From assembly GCF_000013885.1 (NCBI RefSeq), contig NC_007964.1, positions 1,970,001 through 2,034,000 of the forward strand: 64,000 nucleotides of DNA, written 5' to 3'. The position numbers and the translations under genes are program-made. Numbering within the stretch: the stretch's first letter is position 1; the number at the start of each line of letters is the position of its first letter. Shown in pieces: positions 33,297 to 42,104 of this stretch. The notes under the pieces were generated by a model that saw nothing but the letters and a program-made list of their open reading frames with translations, had not been told where the DNA came from and did not search any database. The DNA comes from Nitrobacter hamburgensis X14. Lineage in GTDB: Bacteria; Pseudomonadota; Alphaproteobacteria; Rhizobiales; Xanthobacteraceae.

Positions 33297-34158
33297 GAGC
33301 GGTGCGGCATCGGAGAATTCGTCCGCGGCGTTCTGTGCAGACCTCGTGCGCAACCACGATTTCGAAAACTATGCGACGACGCTGCTCGCGCCGCTCCGTT
33401 GCCGCCGCGCGCTGCTGGCGCTTTATGCTTTCAACGTCGAGATCGTCAGGGTCAGGGAGCAGATCACCCAGCCATTGCCGGGCGAAATCCGTCTGCAATG
33501 GTGGCTGGACGTGCTCGTGGGCGCGGGACACGGCGGCGTTGAAGGCAACCCGGTCGCCGCCGAACTGCTGCTGGCGATCCGGGACCATGGTCTGCCGGTC
33601 GAGCGGTTGTCGCGACTGATCGAGGCGCATCAGTTCGATCTCTACAACGATCCGATGCCGGACCTGGCGGCGTTGGAGCAATATCTCTTTGATACATCGT
33701 GCGCGTTGTTTTCGTTTGCCTCGTGTATCGTCGGACACCAATCCGATAAGACGGATCATCTGGCGCGTCACGCGGGTCTTGCGCGCGGTATCGCGCAGGT
33801 GATTGCGATGCTGGGTTTCGACGCGTCGCGGCGTCAGTCGTACGTGCCGCTGCAATTGATGGAGCAACATGGCAGCGCTCTGGAACAGGTGTTCGCGGGG
33901 CGGGACACACCACCGCTTCGCGCAGCCCTCAGCGGACTGGCCGATGAAGCACGATCGCATCTGGATGCGGCGCTGGCTCTGCTGCCGGAGCTGCCGCCGG
34001 AGTCGCGGACGGTGTATCTCCCGCTCGCGCTGGTGCGCCCCGCATTGAAACGCATGGCTCAAGCCAACGTCGATCCCTTCGTGCCGCAGGCTGCATCGCG
34101 GTTGCACATCTTGTGGACGTTGTGGCGGGCGTCACGCACGACGATGTTTCGTGCCTGA
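33295..34158 (+). CDS. Squalene/phytoene synthase-fold protein lacking catalytic aspartates (NDUFAF6-like)
   Basis: 287 residues. The all-helical isoprenoid synthase fold is recognisable from CRRALLALYAFNVEIVRV near residue 35 and RLQWWLDVLVG. The first Asp-rich DxxxD motif is replaced by NVEIVRVREQ, and the second by ARGIAQVIAMLGFDASRRQS. Without them prenyl-diphosphate chemistry is not expected. The pattern fits the NDUFAF6 (C8orf38) group, which assists complex I assembly; the upstream gene is related to another complex I factor, NDUFAF3. The assignment to this group is inference. Confidence 0.8.
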   Translation: MSGAASENSSAAFCADLVRNHDFENYATTLLAPLRCRRALLALYAFNVEIVRVREQITQPLPGEIRLQWWLDVLVGAGHGGVEGNPVAAELLLAIRDHGLPVERLSRLIEAHQFDLYNDPMPDLAALEQYLFDTSCALFSFASCIVGHQSDKTDHLARHAGLARGIAQVIAMLGFDASRRQSYVPLQLMEQHGSALEQVFAGRDTPPLRAALSGLADEARSHLDAALALLPELPPESRTVYLPLALVRPALKRMAQANVDPFVPQAASRLHILWTLWRASRTTMFRA

Positions 34159-34164
34159 ACAAGG

Positions 34165-35265
34165 TCAGGATGGCAGCGCCTGGTCGGTTGACTCGAAATT
34201 GAACCTGTCGCGCAGGTTTTTCCGGCTCTCGAGGATACCGCGGAAAAATTCGCGGTCCGCGGGGCTGGTAATGAGCGGTTCGATCAAATCGATCTGGTTC
34301 ATCGCGATGAGCTGGAGGATTTCCGTGCGCACCTTGCCGCCGGCATCGCGCGGCAGGCGCGGTACGATCTGAATGTGTTCCGGCGGCTTTGGATCGTTTG
34401 CGGCTGCGAGCGTAGTCCGCAACTGCGATTCCAGCCCGGCCTGATCGGCTTCTACAAACGCATAGAGACCGACACCGCTCCGACGATCCGCGAAAGCAAC
34501 GATCGCCGCATCGCGCACCGCCGGGTTGTCCCTGATGCGCGCGATCAGCACGGGGGCGTCGTTGACGAGGCGCCGGCCGCCGCCTTCGCGGTCGGTGAAA
34601 TTGAACACGCCGCGTGTGATGGCCTGGTAGACTTTCTTGCCCGTCATCAGCCACGTCCGCGCCACCAGCGATTTGCGCGCAAGTATCTTGTGCTCGCGCG
34701 GTGTCAGTGTGTCCGGCGCGTAGGTGCGCTTGTGCTTCAGAAGATGCCGCAGGTCCTCGTAAGCGGCGATGCGAAACAGCCGCGACCGCCGCTTGAAACA
34801 GGCCGCGAGTTGAAAGTCGGTCAGGTAGGCGCGACCGTCACTGCCGCGCAACCAGTTCTGTTCCTTGGCGAGATCGTTGTGGCAGATGCCGGCGCGATGC
34901 AGCTTGCGCAGCGCCGCCTTGGCAGACTGGAAGTAGGCGCGGTCGCCATGAGGCCTGGCGAGATGCAGCGCCACGCCGTCGATGAAGCCGCGCACCAACG
35001 CCTGCCGTCCGGCCCATAGCAAATCCGGCCCGACGGCGAGGCCGCCGGCGCGTTGCAAGGCCCGGCGTTCGCGCGCGAACAGGTGACGCGCGACACCATA
35101 AGACCACCACGGCACCTGGTCGAGCCGCCGCAACACCGCCTCGACCTCGCCGGAAGCAGCGCGAAAACGTCCGCGCTCCACGGTGGAAAACACGTCGCGT
35201 TTCAGCAGAACGCCTTCGGTCCACGTTGCGGACAGGAATGCGGCGTCCTGTGTCGGAAGGGGCAT
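34165..35265 (-). CDS. Kinase-fold protein fused to an acyl-CoA-synthetase C-terminal domain
   Basis: 366 residues. Residues 20-215 form a small kinase-like domain with the catalytic loop HNDLAKEQNW near 128 (HxDLxKxxN) and the metal loop DFQLA in place of DFG, as in Rio/ABC1-like kinases. Residues 240-330 match the mobile C-terminal subdomain of AMP-forming ligases: NPAVRDAAIVAFADRRSG, LYAFVEAD and the catalytic Lys in RDAGGKVRTEIL. The large N-terminal ATP-binding part of such ligases is absent. Convergent with the NDUFAF6-like gene and downstream of trmFO. Substrate unknown. Confidence 0.75.
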   Translation of the reverse strand: MPLPTQDAAFLSATWTEGVLLKRDVFSTVERGRFRAASGEVEAVLRRLDQVPWWSYGVARHLFARERRALQRAGGLAVGPDLLWAGRQALVRGFIDGVALHLARPHGDRAYFQSAKAALRKLHRAGICHNDLAKEQNWLRGSDGRAYLTDFQLAACFKRRSRLFRIAAYEDLRHLLKHKRTYAPDTLTPREHKILARKSLVARTWLMTGKKVYQAITRGVFNFTDREGGGRRLVNDAPVLIARIRDNPAVRDAAIVAFADRRSGVGLYAFVEADQAGLESQLRTTLAAANDPKPPEHIQIVPRLPRDAGGKVRTEILQLIAMNQIDLIEPLITSPADREFFRGILESRKNLRDRFNFESTDQALPS

Positions 35266-35292
35266 GAACGGTCCTGAAACGGTCTGTTGAAC

Positions 35293-36726
35293 TTATGCGG
35301 CGGCCGCAACGCGGAGCGCATCCGCGATCCAGCGATCGAGGTCCGCGAGCGCGCGCGCACTGATAGCCTGCTTTTTCGCGATCGTCTTCTCGTTGCCGCG
35401 CAGCCGCGTGCCGTCCGGCTTCTTCGCTGGCGGATTGGCAAGCGGCGGAAACAGTCCGAAGTTGATGTTCATCGGCTGGAATGAGCGAGGCCCGGCGTCG
35501 ATGCTTTCGATGTGACCGCCGGTGATGTGGCCGAGCAGCGCGCCGAGCGCCGTGGTCGGCGGCGGAGCCGCGAGGCTCCGCGCCCGCGCGTCCGACGCGG
35601 CATAGAGGCCGGCGATCAGGCCGATAGCGGCGGATTCGACGTAACCTTCGCATCCCGTCATCTGCCCGGCAAAGCGCAGCCGCGGCTCGGCGCGCAAACG
35701 CAACTGGGTGTCGAGCAGCTTTGGCGAATTCAGGAACGTGTTGCGATGCAGGCCGCCGAGGCGGGCGAACTCCGCGGTCTCGAGGCCCGGAATGGTGCGG
35801 AAGACGCGGGTCTGCGCGCCGTGCTTCAGCTTGGTCTGGAAACCGACGATATTGTAAAGCGTGCCGAGCCTGTTGTCCTGACGCAACTGCACGATGGCGT
35901 ATGGCTTCACTGTCGGATCGTGCGGATTGGTGAGGCCGACCGGCTTCATCGGCCCGTGGCGCAGGGTCTCGCGGCCGCGTTCGGCCATGATCTCGATCGG
36001 CAGGCAGCCGTCGAAGTAGGGCGTATCGATCTCCCAGTCCTTGAAGTCGACCTTCTCACCCTCGATCAGCGCGTCCACGAAGGCGTGATACTGCGCCTCT
36101 GTCATCGGGCAATTGATGTAGTCGGCGCCGGTGCCGCCCGGACCGACCTTGTCATAGCGCGACTGGAACCAGGCCTTCGACATATCGATGGAGTCGCGGT
36201 GGACGATCGGCGCAATCGCGTCGAAAAAGGCCAGCGCGGATTCGTCGGTCAATGCGCGGATCGCTGCGGCGAGGGGAGCCGAGGTGAGGGGACCCGTGGC
36301 GACGATGACGTTGCGCCAGTCCGCCGGCGGCAGGCCATCGACCTCAGTTCGGTTGATCTCGATCAGCGGATGATCATCGAGAGCTTTGGTCACGGCGGAC
36401 GAAAAGCCGTCACGGTCCACCGCGAGCGCTCCGCCGGCCGGAACCTGATTGGCATCGGCGCAGCGCATGATCAGCGATCCCAGCCGGCGCATCTCGGCGT
36501 GCAGCAGTCCGACCGCGTTGTTGGCGGCATCGTCGGAGCGGAACGAATTGGAACAGACGAGTTCAGCGAGGCCGCCGGTCTGGTGCGCCGCCGTCATCCG
36601 GTGCGGCCGCATCTCGTGCAGCACCACCCGAACGCCGTGATTTGCGACCTGCCAGGCGGCTTCCGAGCCGGCGAGGCCGGCGCCGATGATATGGACGGCA
36701 GAGCAGGAGAGTTCGATCTGTGTCAT
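35293..36726 (-). CDS. trmFO: Methylenetetrahydrofolate-tRNA-(uracil-5-)-methyltransferase TrmFO
   Basis: 477 residues from the ATG at 36726. Makes ribothymidine at position 54 of tRNAs with methylene-folate and FAD. The FAD-binding loop is VHIIGAGLAGSEAAWQVA, followed by LHEMRP, ELVCSNSFRSDD with the family cysteine, and a C-terminal LFPPLANPPAKKPDG. Length is typical. The 287 bases upstream hold a cluster of hairpins. Confidence 0.96.
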   Translation of the reverse strand: MTQIELSCSAVHIIGAGLAGSEAAWQVANHGVRVVLHEMRPHRMTAAHQTGGLAELVCSNSFRSDDAANNAVGLLHAEMRRLGSLIMRCADANQVPAGGALAVDRDGFSSAVTKALDDHPLIEINRTEVDGLPPADWRNVIVATGPLTSAPLAAAIRALTDESALAFFDAIAPIVHRDSIDMSKAWFQSRYDKVGPGGTGADYINCPMTEAQYHAFVDALIEGEKVDFKDWEIDTPYFDGCLPIEIMAERGRETLRHGPMKPVGLTNPHDPTVKPYAIVQLRQDNRLGTLYNIVGFQTKLKHGAQTRVFRTIPGLETAEFARLGGLHRNTFLNSPKLLDTQLRLRAEPRLRFAGQMTGCEGYVESAAIGLIAGLYAASDARARSLAAPPPTTALGALLGHITGGHIESIDAGPRSFQPMNINFGLFPPLANPPAKKPDGTRLRGNEKTIAKKQAISARALADLDRWIADALRVAAAA

Positions 36727-36842
36727 GGCTGAAGGGGTAGCGCGTTTTCCGGCGAAGGGGAATCGCGTTTGCTGCCGCAGCGATCGCAAAGATGACAGCG
36801 TGCCTTACCGTGTACGATTTGCATGAGACCAAGCAAAACATG

Positions 36843-37005
36843 GGATCGGCAATAAAGATGAATATGCATTCATTATTATTGCCGATCCGGCGCTGTCAAC
36901 CGGCAGCGGTCTGGCCGTGCTTGCAATCGCAAGACCCCGGCTTCAGAGGACTTAACGTTCCTTTGAAGCCGGGGATTGCATTCCGTTTTCGGTCGCGACC
37001 GAAAA
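36843..37005. repeat. Cluster of three palindromes between DUF2189 gene and trmFO
   Basis: (1) GGATCGGCAATAA (36843-36855) pairs with 36876-36888, and inside it ATGAAT/ATTCAT pair again around ATGC. (2) CCCCGGCTTCA (36935-36945) pairs with TGAAGCCGGGG (36964-36974), with an inner AGGA/TCCT. (3) TTTTCGGTCGCGACCGAAAA (36986-37005) is a perfect 20-base palindrome that ends 9 bases from the DUF2189 stop codon. Confidence 0.85.
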
Positions 37006-37013
37006 GCGGATTA

Positions 37014-37937
37014 CTATTGATCGGTCCGTCTCCAGTAGTGCCACTGGAAGAGTACCGACGGGAAGTCGGCGGCGTAGCGCTTTTCGATCTCCCTTTCCGG
37101 GATTTCGTGCGATGCCGACGTCAAAGGGGTCTCGATCGCCTTACGATAGAGATGCCACGTCGCATGACCGAGCAACGGCATCACGACCGTGAGGCCGAGG
37201 AAGAACGGGATCGACCCGAGCACCAGCAGGACGGCAACGATCAAACCCCATTCCGCGGCTGCGATTGGATTTTTCGCGACCACGCGCATCGACGTCAACA
37301 TGGCATCGGTCATGTCGGCGTGCTGGTGGAGCATCAGCGGGAACGACACGATGCTGATGCACAAGGCGACGGCTGCAAACAGGAATCCGACGCCGCAGCC
37401 GACCATGATCAGGCGCCAGCCCTCGGGCGTGGTGAAAACCCGCGTGACGAAATCGGGAATCGCCGATGCGGGTGTATTGCCGAAGGTGGACACATAGATC
37501 GCGTGCGCGGTTGCCACCCAGACAGCGAAAATGGCAAGCAGCAGCGCGCCCAGTCCAAGCATCGATCCGAACGACGGTGCCCGCAACACGCGGAACGCGT
37601 GCCAGGCGGACGCCTCCTTACCGAGTTCGCGCCGATAGCTCAGTTCATAGAGTCCGAGCGCCGCAAACGGCCCGATCAGGGCAAAGCCGGCGGCGATCGG
37701 AAACAGCAGCGGCAAGACCGAGTAACCAAGCACCGTCCGCGCTAGCAGGATTCCGAGTATGGGATAGATCACGCAAAGGACGATGGCGTGGCTCGGCACC
37801 GCCTTGAAATCTTCCCAGCCCAGCCGCAACGCATCTAGAAGGTCGGAGAAGCCGATGTGGCGGATCACGGGTCCGTCTACACCGACCGCCCCTGATTGTA
37901 GGCGTGTCGTGATGTCTACAGGATAAGAGGTGGCCAT
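37014..37937 (-). CDS. DUF2189 integral membrane protein
   Basis: 307 residues from the ATG at 37937, preceded by GGGAGACAAG. About six membrane helices: for example SHAIVLCVIYPILGILLA, LLFPIAAGFALIGPFAALGLY and LIVAVLLVLGSIPFFLGLTV. The final GHATWHLYRKAI is typical of the DUF2189 family. Function unknown. It precedes trmFO on the same strand. Confidence 0.88.
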   Translation of the reverse strand: MATSYPVDITTRLQSGAVGVDGPVIRHIGFSDLLDALRLGWEDFKAVPSHAIVLCVIYPILGILLARTVLGYSVLPLLFPIAAGFALIGPFAALGLYELSYRRELGKEASAWHAFRVLRAPSFGSMLGLGALLLAIFAVWVATAHAIYVSTFGNTPASAIPDFVTRVFTTPEGWRLIMVGCGVGFLFAAVALCISIVSFPLMLHQHADMTDAMLTSMRVVAKNPIAAAEWGLIVAVLLVLGSIPFFLGLTVVMPLLGHATWHLYRKAIETPLTSASHEIPEREIEKRYAADFPSVLFQWHYWRRTDQ

Positions 37938-38334
37938 GTTCTTGTCTCCCTTTCTCCGGGCCGATCCTCGGGCCTCCAGAAGGCGCGAGTTAGCCCCTTC
38001 GGAAACGATCACGATCAAGCCCAGACGCGAGAGCAAGGAACCTGGTCTTGCCGCGACCTGTTAGGCAATTCTAATTCCTGTTGTCGATTTTCGTTGCTCA
38101 CGGTTCAGTGAATTTTTGCCAACGCGGAGAGGGCAGAGAGCAACGTCATCTGGCTTTCGATTGCAGCTACGAGCGGATGCCCGCGAAGCGCAGATTGCGA
38201 CATTGTGATGTCGTCTGCGGCGGGGAGGGCCCAAAAGCTGCGCTGGCGGCCGGGCATTGCCACATTGGCAAGTCGCAACGCGGCGGTTACTCTTTTCCGC
38301 GATCCGGCGGAAACAGACGCGAGGGAGCGGCACA
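37938..38334. other. 397-bp gap without a supported gene
   Basis: Divergent region between the DUF2189 gene (minus) and the DUF3597 gene (plus), so both promoters should lie here. Short open frames in it lack protein-like sequence. Confidence 0.55.
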
Positions 38335-38709
38335 ATGAGCATATTTGGAAAGATCATGGGCGCCATCTTCGGTACGCAAGCCGAAGCGGCAACACCGGCA
38401 GGTGAAACAGGCGGCGGTACCGCCACCTCGTCGGGCGGTGCGGTCGCGAGCAGCGTCGATGTCGCTGCCATTCTCGACAAGGCCGTCGCCGCCAAGAAGG
38501 AAAAGCTGGAATGGCGGACCTCGATCGTGGATCTGATGAAGGCGCTCGATGTCGATTCCAGTCTGAGTGCCCGCAAGGAACTGGCAAAGGATCTGAAATA
38601 CCCGGGCGACGCTAACGATTCCGCGGCGATGAACATCTGGCTGCACAAGCAGATGATGGCTCAGCTCGCAGCCAACGGGGGCAAGCTGCCGCCCGACATG
38701 AAACACTGA
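38335..38709 (+). CDS. DUF3597 domain protein
   Basis: 124 residues from the ATG at 38335, with GAGGGAG upstream. The N-terminal MSIFGKIMGAIFG helix, a Gly/Ser/Ala spacer, then VDVAAILDKAVAAKKEKLEW, RTSIVDLMKALDVDSSL and the closing MNIWLHKQMMAQLAANGG are the DUF3597 pattern. Small, soluble and often associated with stress in alphaproteobacteria; function unknown. Confidence 0.88.
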   Translation: MSIFGKIMGAIFGTQAEAATPAGETGGGTATSSGGAVASSVDVAAILDKAVAAKKEKLEWRTSIVDLMKALDVDSSLSARKELAKDLKYPGDANDSAAMNIWLHKQMMAQLAANGGKLPPDMKH

Positions 38710-38810
38710 TGCGATTGTTGCCAGGCGCGAGTGTGCATTCCGGAAGATTTGGTAACCGAAGGGCGTTCGTATGTGATGAGATCGCAAACGTGAGAGTCTG
38801 ACGCGCGGCT

Positions 38811-39083
38811 TCAGATCGCGCGGTCGGCTTCTTCCGGATGCTTGTCGAGATAGGCGGCCACGAATCCGCAGCCGGCGACCACCTTCAGACCCTCGGCCCG
38901 GATCAACGCCAGCGCGCCCTTCACCAACGCCGAGGCAATGCCGCGGCCGCGCAGCTCGCGCGGCGTTTCGGTGTGGGTGATGACGACCGTACCCGGCGCG
39001 AGGCGGTAGTTCGCAAAAGCAACGCCGCCTTCGGCTTCCAGTTCAAAACGGCCCATGGCTTTGTTGTCGTGGACGGCAGTCAT
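38811..39083 (-). CDS. Small GNAT-type acetyltransferase (YjdJ-like), copy 1
   Basis: 90 residues from the ATG at 39083. The short GNAT fold is complete for this subfamily: RFELEAEGGVAFANYRL, VVITHTETPRELRGRGIASA containing the acetyl-CoA loop RGRGIA, and a C-terminal CGFVAAYLDKHPE. The substrate is unknown. A paralogue follows upstream on the same strand. Confidence 0.88.
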   Translation of the reverse strand: MTAVHDNKAMGRFELEAEGGVAFANYRLAPGTVVITHTETPRELRGRGIASALVKGALALIRAEGLKVVAGCGFVAAYLDKHPEEADRAI

Positions 39084-39176
39084 GTCCGCGCTCAGATCCG
39101 TCCGGTAAGCGACGCATGTCGTGAGCCGCGATGGATAGCTCAAGCCTCATCCTTCGCGACGGCGTTGCGCGCATCC

Positions 39177-39458
39177 TCACAAATTCGGCCTCAGCAGATC
39201 GTCATAATCCGGATGCTTCTCAAGCCAGTCCTTCACGAAGGGGCATTGAGCGCGAGCCCTGAATCTATCAGCGCGCACCTGATCCAGCGCGCCCTTCACG
39301 AGTTCTGAGCCGATGCCCTTGCCTTCGAGTTCGGGCGGCACCTGGGTATGGGTGAAGACGATGACTCCGTCCAGAAATCGGTAGTAGGTTGCGGCAACAT
39401 GCCCGTCCACTTCGATTTCGTAGCGATGTTTTTCCATGTTGTTGACGACTTCGGACAT
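39177..39458 (-). CDS. Small GNAT-type acetyltransferase (YjdJ-like), copy 2
   Basis: 93 residues from the ATG at 39458, with AAGG upstream. HRYEIEVDGHVAATYYRF, VIVFTHTQVPPELEGKGIGS and CPFVKDWLEKHPDYDDLL align with copy 1 along the whole length. The acetyl-CoA loop is EGKGIG here. The two genes are a tandem duplication that has diverged considerably, 93 bases apart and in one direction. Confidence 0.88.
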   Translation of the reverse strand: MSEVVNNMEKHRYEIEVDGHVAATYYRFLDGVIVFTHTQVPPELEGKGIGSELVKGALDQVRADRFRARAQCPFVKDWLEKHPDYDDLLRPNL

Positions 39459-39787
39459 TTCGCAGCCTTTATATTTCTTATGCCTGAAAGCCACATTCAG
39501 AGTTTTAGCGAGGCAGTCAACTGTCGCGGGCCAACCACGCTCGTCATAGTTGGCGCCCGCGGACGTCGTCGGGAGAGGGACACCCAAAATATCCGCGAAA
39601 CACGTAGGGTAGGTTAGTTGAAGGCGTAACCCGCCAATATCTGGATGCCACAAGTTGCAACGGTGGATTGCGCTGCGCTAATCTGTCCTGCCGCATCACG
39701 CCTTTTGGCAGCGGCTGCGCTGGACAAGACGGCAGCGGGATGCCATCAAATCAGGGTGTCATGACACTTCCGCGACGGATTCCAGCA

Positions 39788-40198
39788 ATGAAGCAGTTTT
39801 TCCTCAAGCTCTTTACCTGGTGGAATAGCCAGACCTTCGGCACGCAACTCTGGACGTGGCGCTTTGGCGAACTAGTCGGCAAAGACAACCAGGGCAACTG
39901 CTATTACCGGACACGCGGCGGGAAGATCGACCCGACGCTCGGCTTCGAGCGGCGCTGGGTGATCTATAATGGCTACACAGAAGCCAGCCGCATCCCGCCG
40001 GAGTGGCATGGCTGGATGCATCACGTCGTCGATGTACCGCCGACCAAGGAGAACTATCAGCCGCGCGAATGGCAGAAGCCGCATGTGCCGAACATGACCG
40101 GAACGCCCGCGGCCTATCGGCCGCCCGGCTCGACGCTGGCGAGCGGCCGCCGTCCCGCAGCGACCGGCGATTACCAGCCCTGGACGCCGGGGCAATAG
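39788..40198 (+). CDS. NADH:ubiquinone oxidoreductase subunit NDUFA12 family
   Basis: 136 residues from the ATG at 39788. FTWWNSQTFGTQLWTWRFG, LVGKDNQGNCYYRTRGG, RRWVIYNGYTEASRIPPEWHG and a proline-rich tail match the B17.2/NDUFA12 accessory subunit of complex I, which alphaproteobacteria share with mitochondria. Usually followed by the DUF2155 gene; here a FecR-domain gene lies between them on the other strand. Confidence 0.94.
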   Translation: MKQFFLKLFTWWNSQTFGTQLWTWRFGELVGKDNQGNCYYRTRGGKIDPTLGFERRWVIYNGYTEASRIPPEWHGWMHHVVDVPPTKENYQPREWQKPHVPNMTGTPAAYRPPGSTLASGRRPAATGDYQPWTPGQ

Positions 40199-40433
40199 AG
40201 CGGTTTGCGTTTTGATGGAAACAAACACTGATCCGTCACGGTCGGGCTTTATGCCGGGCAGGATGGGTTGCTGATTCGTCTGACCCAAACCCGCTCGAGA
40301 GACGGCGCGTTGTCGGTATCGGCTCGTGGCTTTCGATCCATCCACATCGCAATCACAACGGCCACAATGCGTTACGCCTGACGGCATCGCCGCGGCACGG
40401 TTGGCCGAATGCGGCGGTACCGGCTGAGCGATA

Positions 40434-42104
40434 TCAGCGCTGGCTTGCCGCGAAAATTCCGCTGCCGAGGTAGTTGTCTTTGGTACTGGAAATCGCGACG
40501 CTCCCGCCCATTTCGCCGACTGGGCTGCGCGCGCCCTGGAAGAAGCTGCCTTGCAGGGCCATGCTGCGACCGTCGACGCGGACGTTGGTACTGTCGATTG
40601 TGCCGCCGAAATAACGCCGGTCGTCGGTGTTAAAATTCACGTTGCCTGTATAGTTGGTGTTGTCGAGATTGGTCACGCTCACCGCGCCGGTTCGCGCACC
40701 GAAATCGACGGTGTTGGAGAAGTTGCCGGCGGCGAAGCCCGCGTTGCTGTTCACGGTGGCAATGACATGGCCGGTGTAGGTTGCCAGGCCCGTCGTAGGC
40801 ACGTCACCGATGCTGCCCACTGGCCGACCGGCGACCCACCAGCCGACTATGCCTTCTGAAGGCGAAGCAGTGGGGCCATTGGTGGTGGTGGTGGCCGATC
40901 CTGTCTCTACCCAGAGTCCCCAGCGTGTATACTCGCACTGACACGGAGTCAGGTTGGGAATTGCGGTAGAAATGGCCTGCAGAACGGTTTGATTGTCTGT
41001 GGTTCCTAGCGCACCGTTGGACGAGATCGCGACGAAATTTTTATAGTCGCCATAGCCGCCCGTTGTGGGATCGAACTGGAATATCCGGGTCGAAGTGTTC
41101 GGATTTGAAGGGTCGGAAACCGTCACGGCTGCTTGCGCCGTGTTGGCCGTGGCATCGAGACCGATATTGACCGTCCCGGTCAACGAGTGGCCCGCGATGA
41201 TATCCATGCCACCGGCATATCCGGTCAGCGTCACAGTTGGCCGTGGAGTGTTATCAACGGGCGGTGGATTGTCGTTGCCTGTCGGCTGATCGTGCACGAA
41301 TTGCTGCACAGCAGCCGACTGACTGGACGTCTGCACCGACTGGGTGAAGGCCGACGAAATCGCATTGATAAGTTCGACGATCGGCGGAGGCGTTGTCGGC
41401 ACATTCGAGCCGGTTACCGATCCGCCGGGCGACCCGGTCGCCTTTTGCTCGGCGGACGCGATATTTTTCGCCGATGCCGTGCCCGCGCGTACGCCGCCCG
41501 TTTGGCCGGCGGCGCTCTGGAATGCCGCGATCAGTTGCTGCACGAATCCCGGTGGCGGCAGTCCGGGCGGCGTCGGCGGTCCGCCGGGTTGTGTCTGGGT
41601 GAATTCGCCCGCGCCCAGCGACACGGTCTGCCCGCCGGAGCTGACGGTCATGGTGCCGTAGCCGGAATAGATGCCGCCCTTGCCGTCGGTCATCATCACG
41701 CCGCCGCGAATGCCGATCAAAGCCGACGCGGTCTTGATCTCCGCATCGCCGTTGTGGCTGATCTGGCCGCCGACGAAACGCAGCGCGCCCTTGCCGAGGG
41801 TCGCCGCCAGCTTGCCGGTGTTGGCGCTGGGATCATAGACGTATTCGTCGATCGTGATGTCGCTGTTCGGACCGATGGTCATCGAGGTTTTGTCGAGGAA
41901 CAGCAGTTGCACCGAACCGCTGGACTTGGTCTGGATGCGTTCCTTATGAGCGATCGACTGACCGATGGTGATGGTCTTGAGGTTGGCGGTCGCGGCCGGA
42001 TTGACCGCCGAGGCCGTGCCGACCTGCTGGGCCTGCGCCATCATGCCGCCGAGCGCCAGCGCAGTCGCCGTCATCGCAATCCGAAGCGCCCCCGTCCGGC
42101 TCAT
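40434..42104 (-). CDS. Secreted FecR-domain protein with beta-rich C-terminal domain
   Basis: 556 residues. A signal peptide (ends MMAQAQQ) and a FecR domain at about 50-160: ERIQTKSSGSVQLLFLDKTS, MTIGPNSDITIDEYVYD and SALIGIRGG. Residues 165-290 are Pro/Gly/Ser/Gln-rich. The C-terminal 150 residues are beta-rich, with glycine and aromatic alternation such as YTGHVIATVNSNAGFAAGNF, resembling the barrel of transferrin-binding-protein-B-like proteins. This combination occurs in cell-surface proteins; the ligand is unknown. It splits the NDUFA12-DUF2155 pair. Confidence 0.82.
   Translation of the reverse strand: MSRTGALRIAMTATALALGGMMAQAQQVGTASAVNPAATANLKTITIGQSIAHKERIQTKSSGSVQLLFLDKTSMTIGPNSDITIDEYVYDPSANTGKLAATLGKGALRFVGGQISHNGDAEIKTASALIGIRGGVMMTDGKGGIYSGYGTMTVSSGGQTVSLGAGEFTQTQPGGPPTPPGLPPPGFVQQLIAAFQSAAGQTGGVRAGTASAKNIASAEQKATGSPGGSVTGSNVPTTPPPIVELINAISSAFTQSVQTSSQSAAVQQFVHDQPTGNDNPPPVDNTPRPTVTLTGYAGGMDIIAGHSLTGTVNIGLDATANTAQAAVTVSDPSNPNTSTRIFQFDPTTGGYGDYKNFVAISSNGALGTTDNQTVLQAISTAIPNLTPCQCEYTRWGLWVETGSATTTTNGPTASPSEGIVGWWVAGRPVGSIGDVPTTGLATYTGHVIATVNSNAGFAAGNFSNTVDFGARTGAVSVTNLDNTNYTGNVNFNTDDRRYFGGTIDSTNVRVDGRSMALQGSFFQGARSPVGEMGGSVAISSTKDNYLGSGIFAASQR

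Noticed and set aside
36792..37745. 317-codon open frame on the plus strand
   Set aside because: Antisense of the DUF2189 membrane protein and crosses the hairpin cluster; composition is shadow-like.
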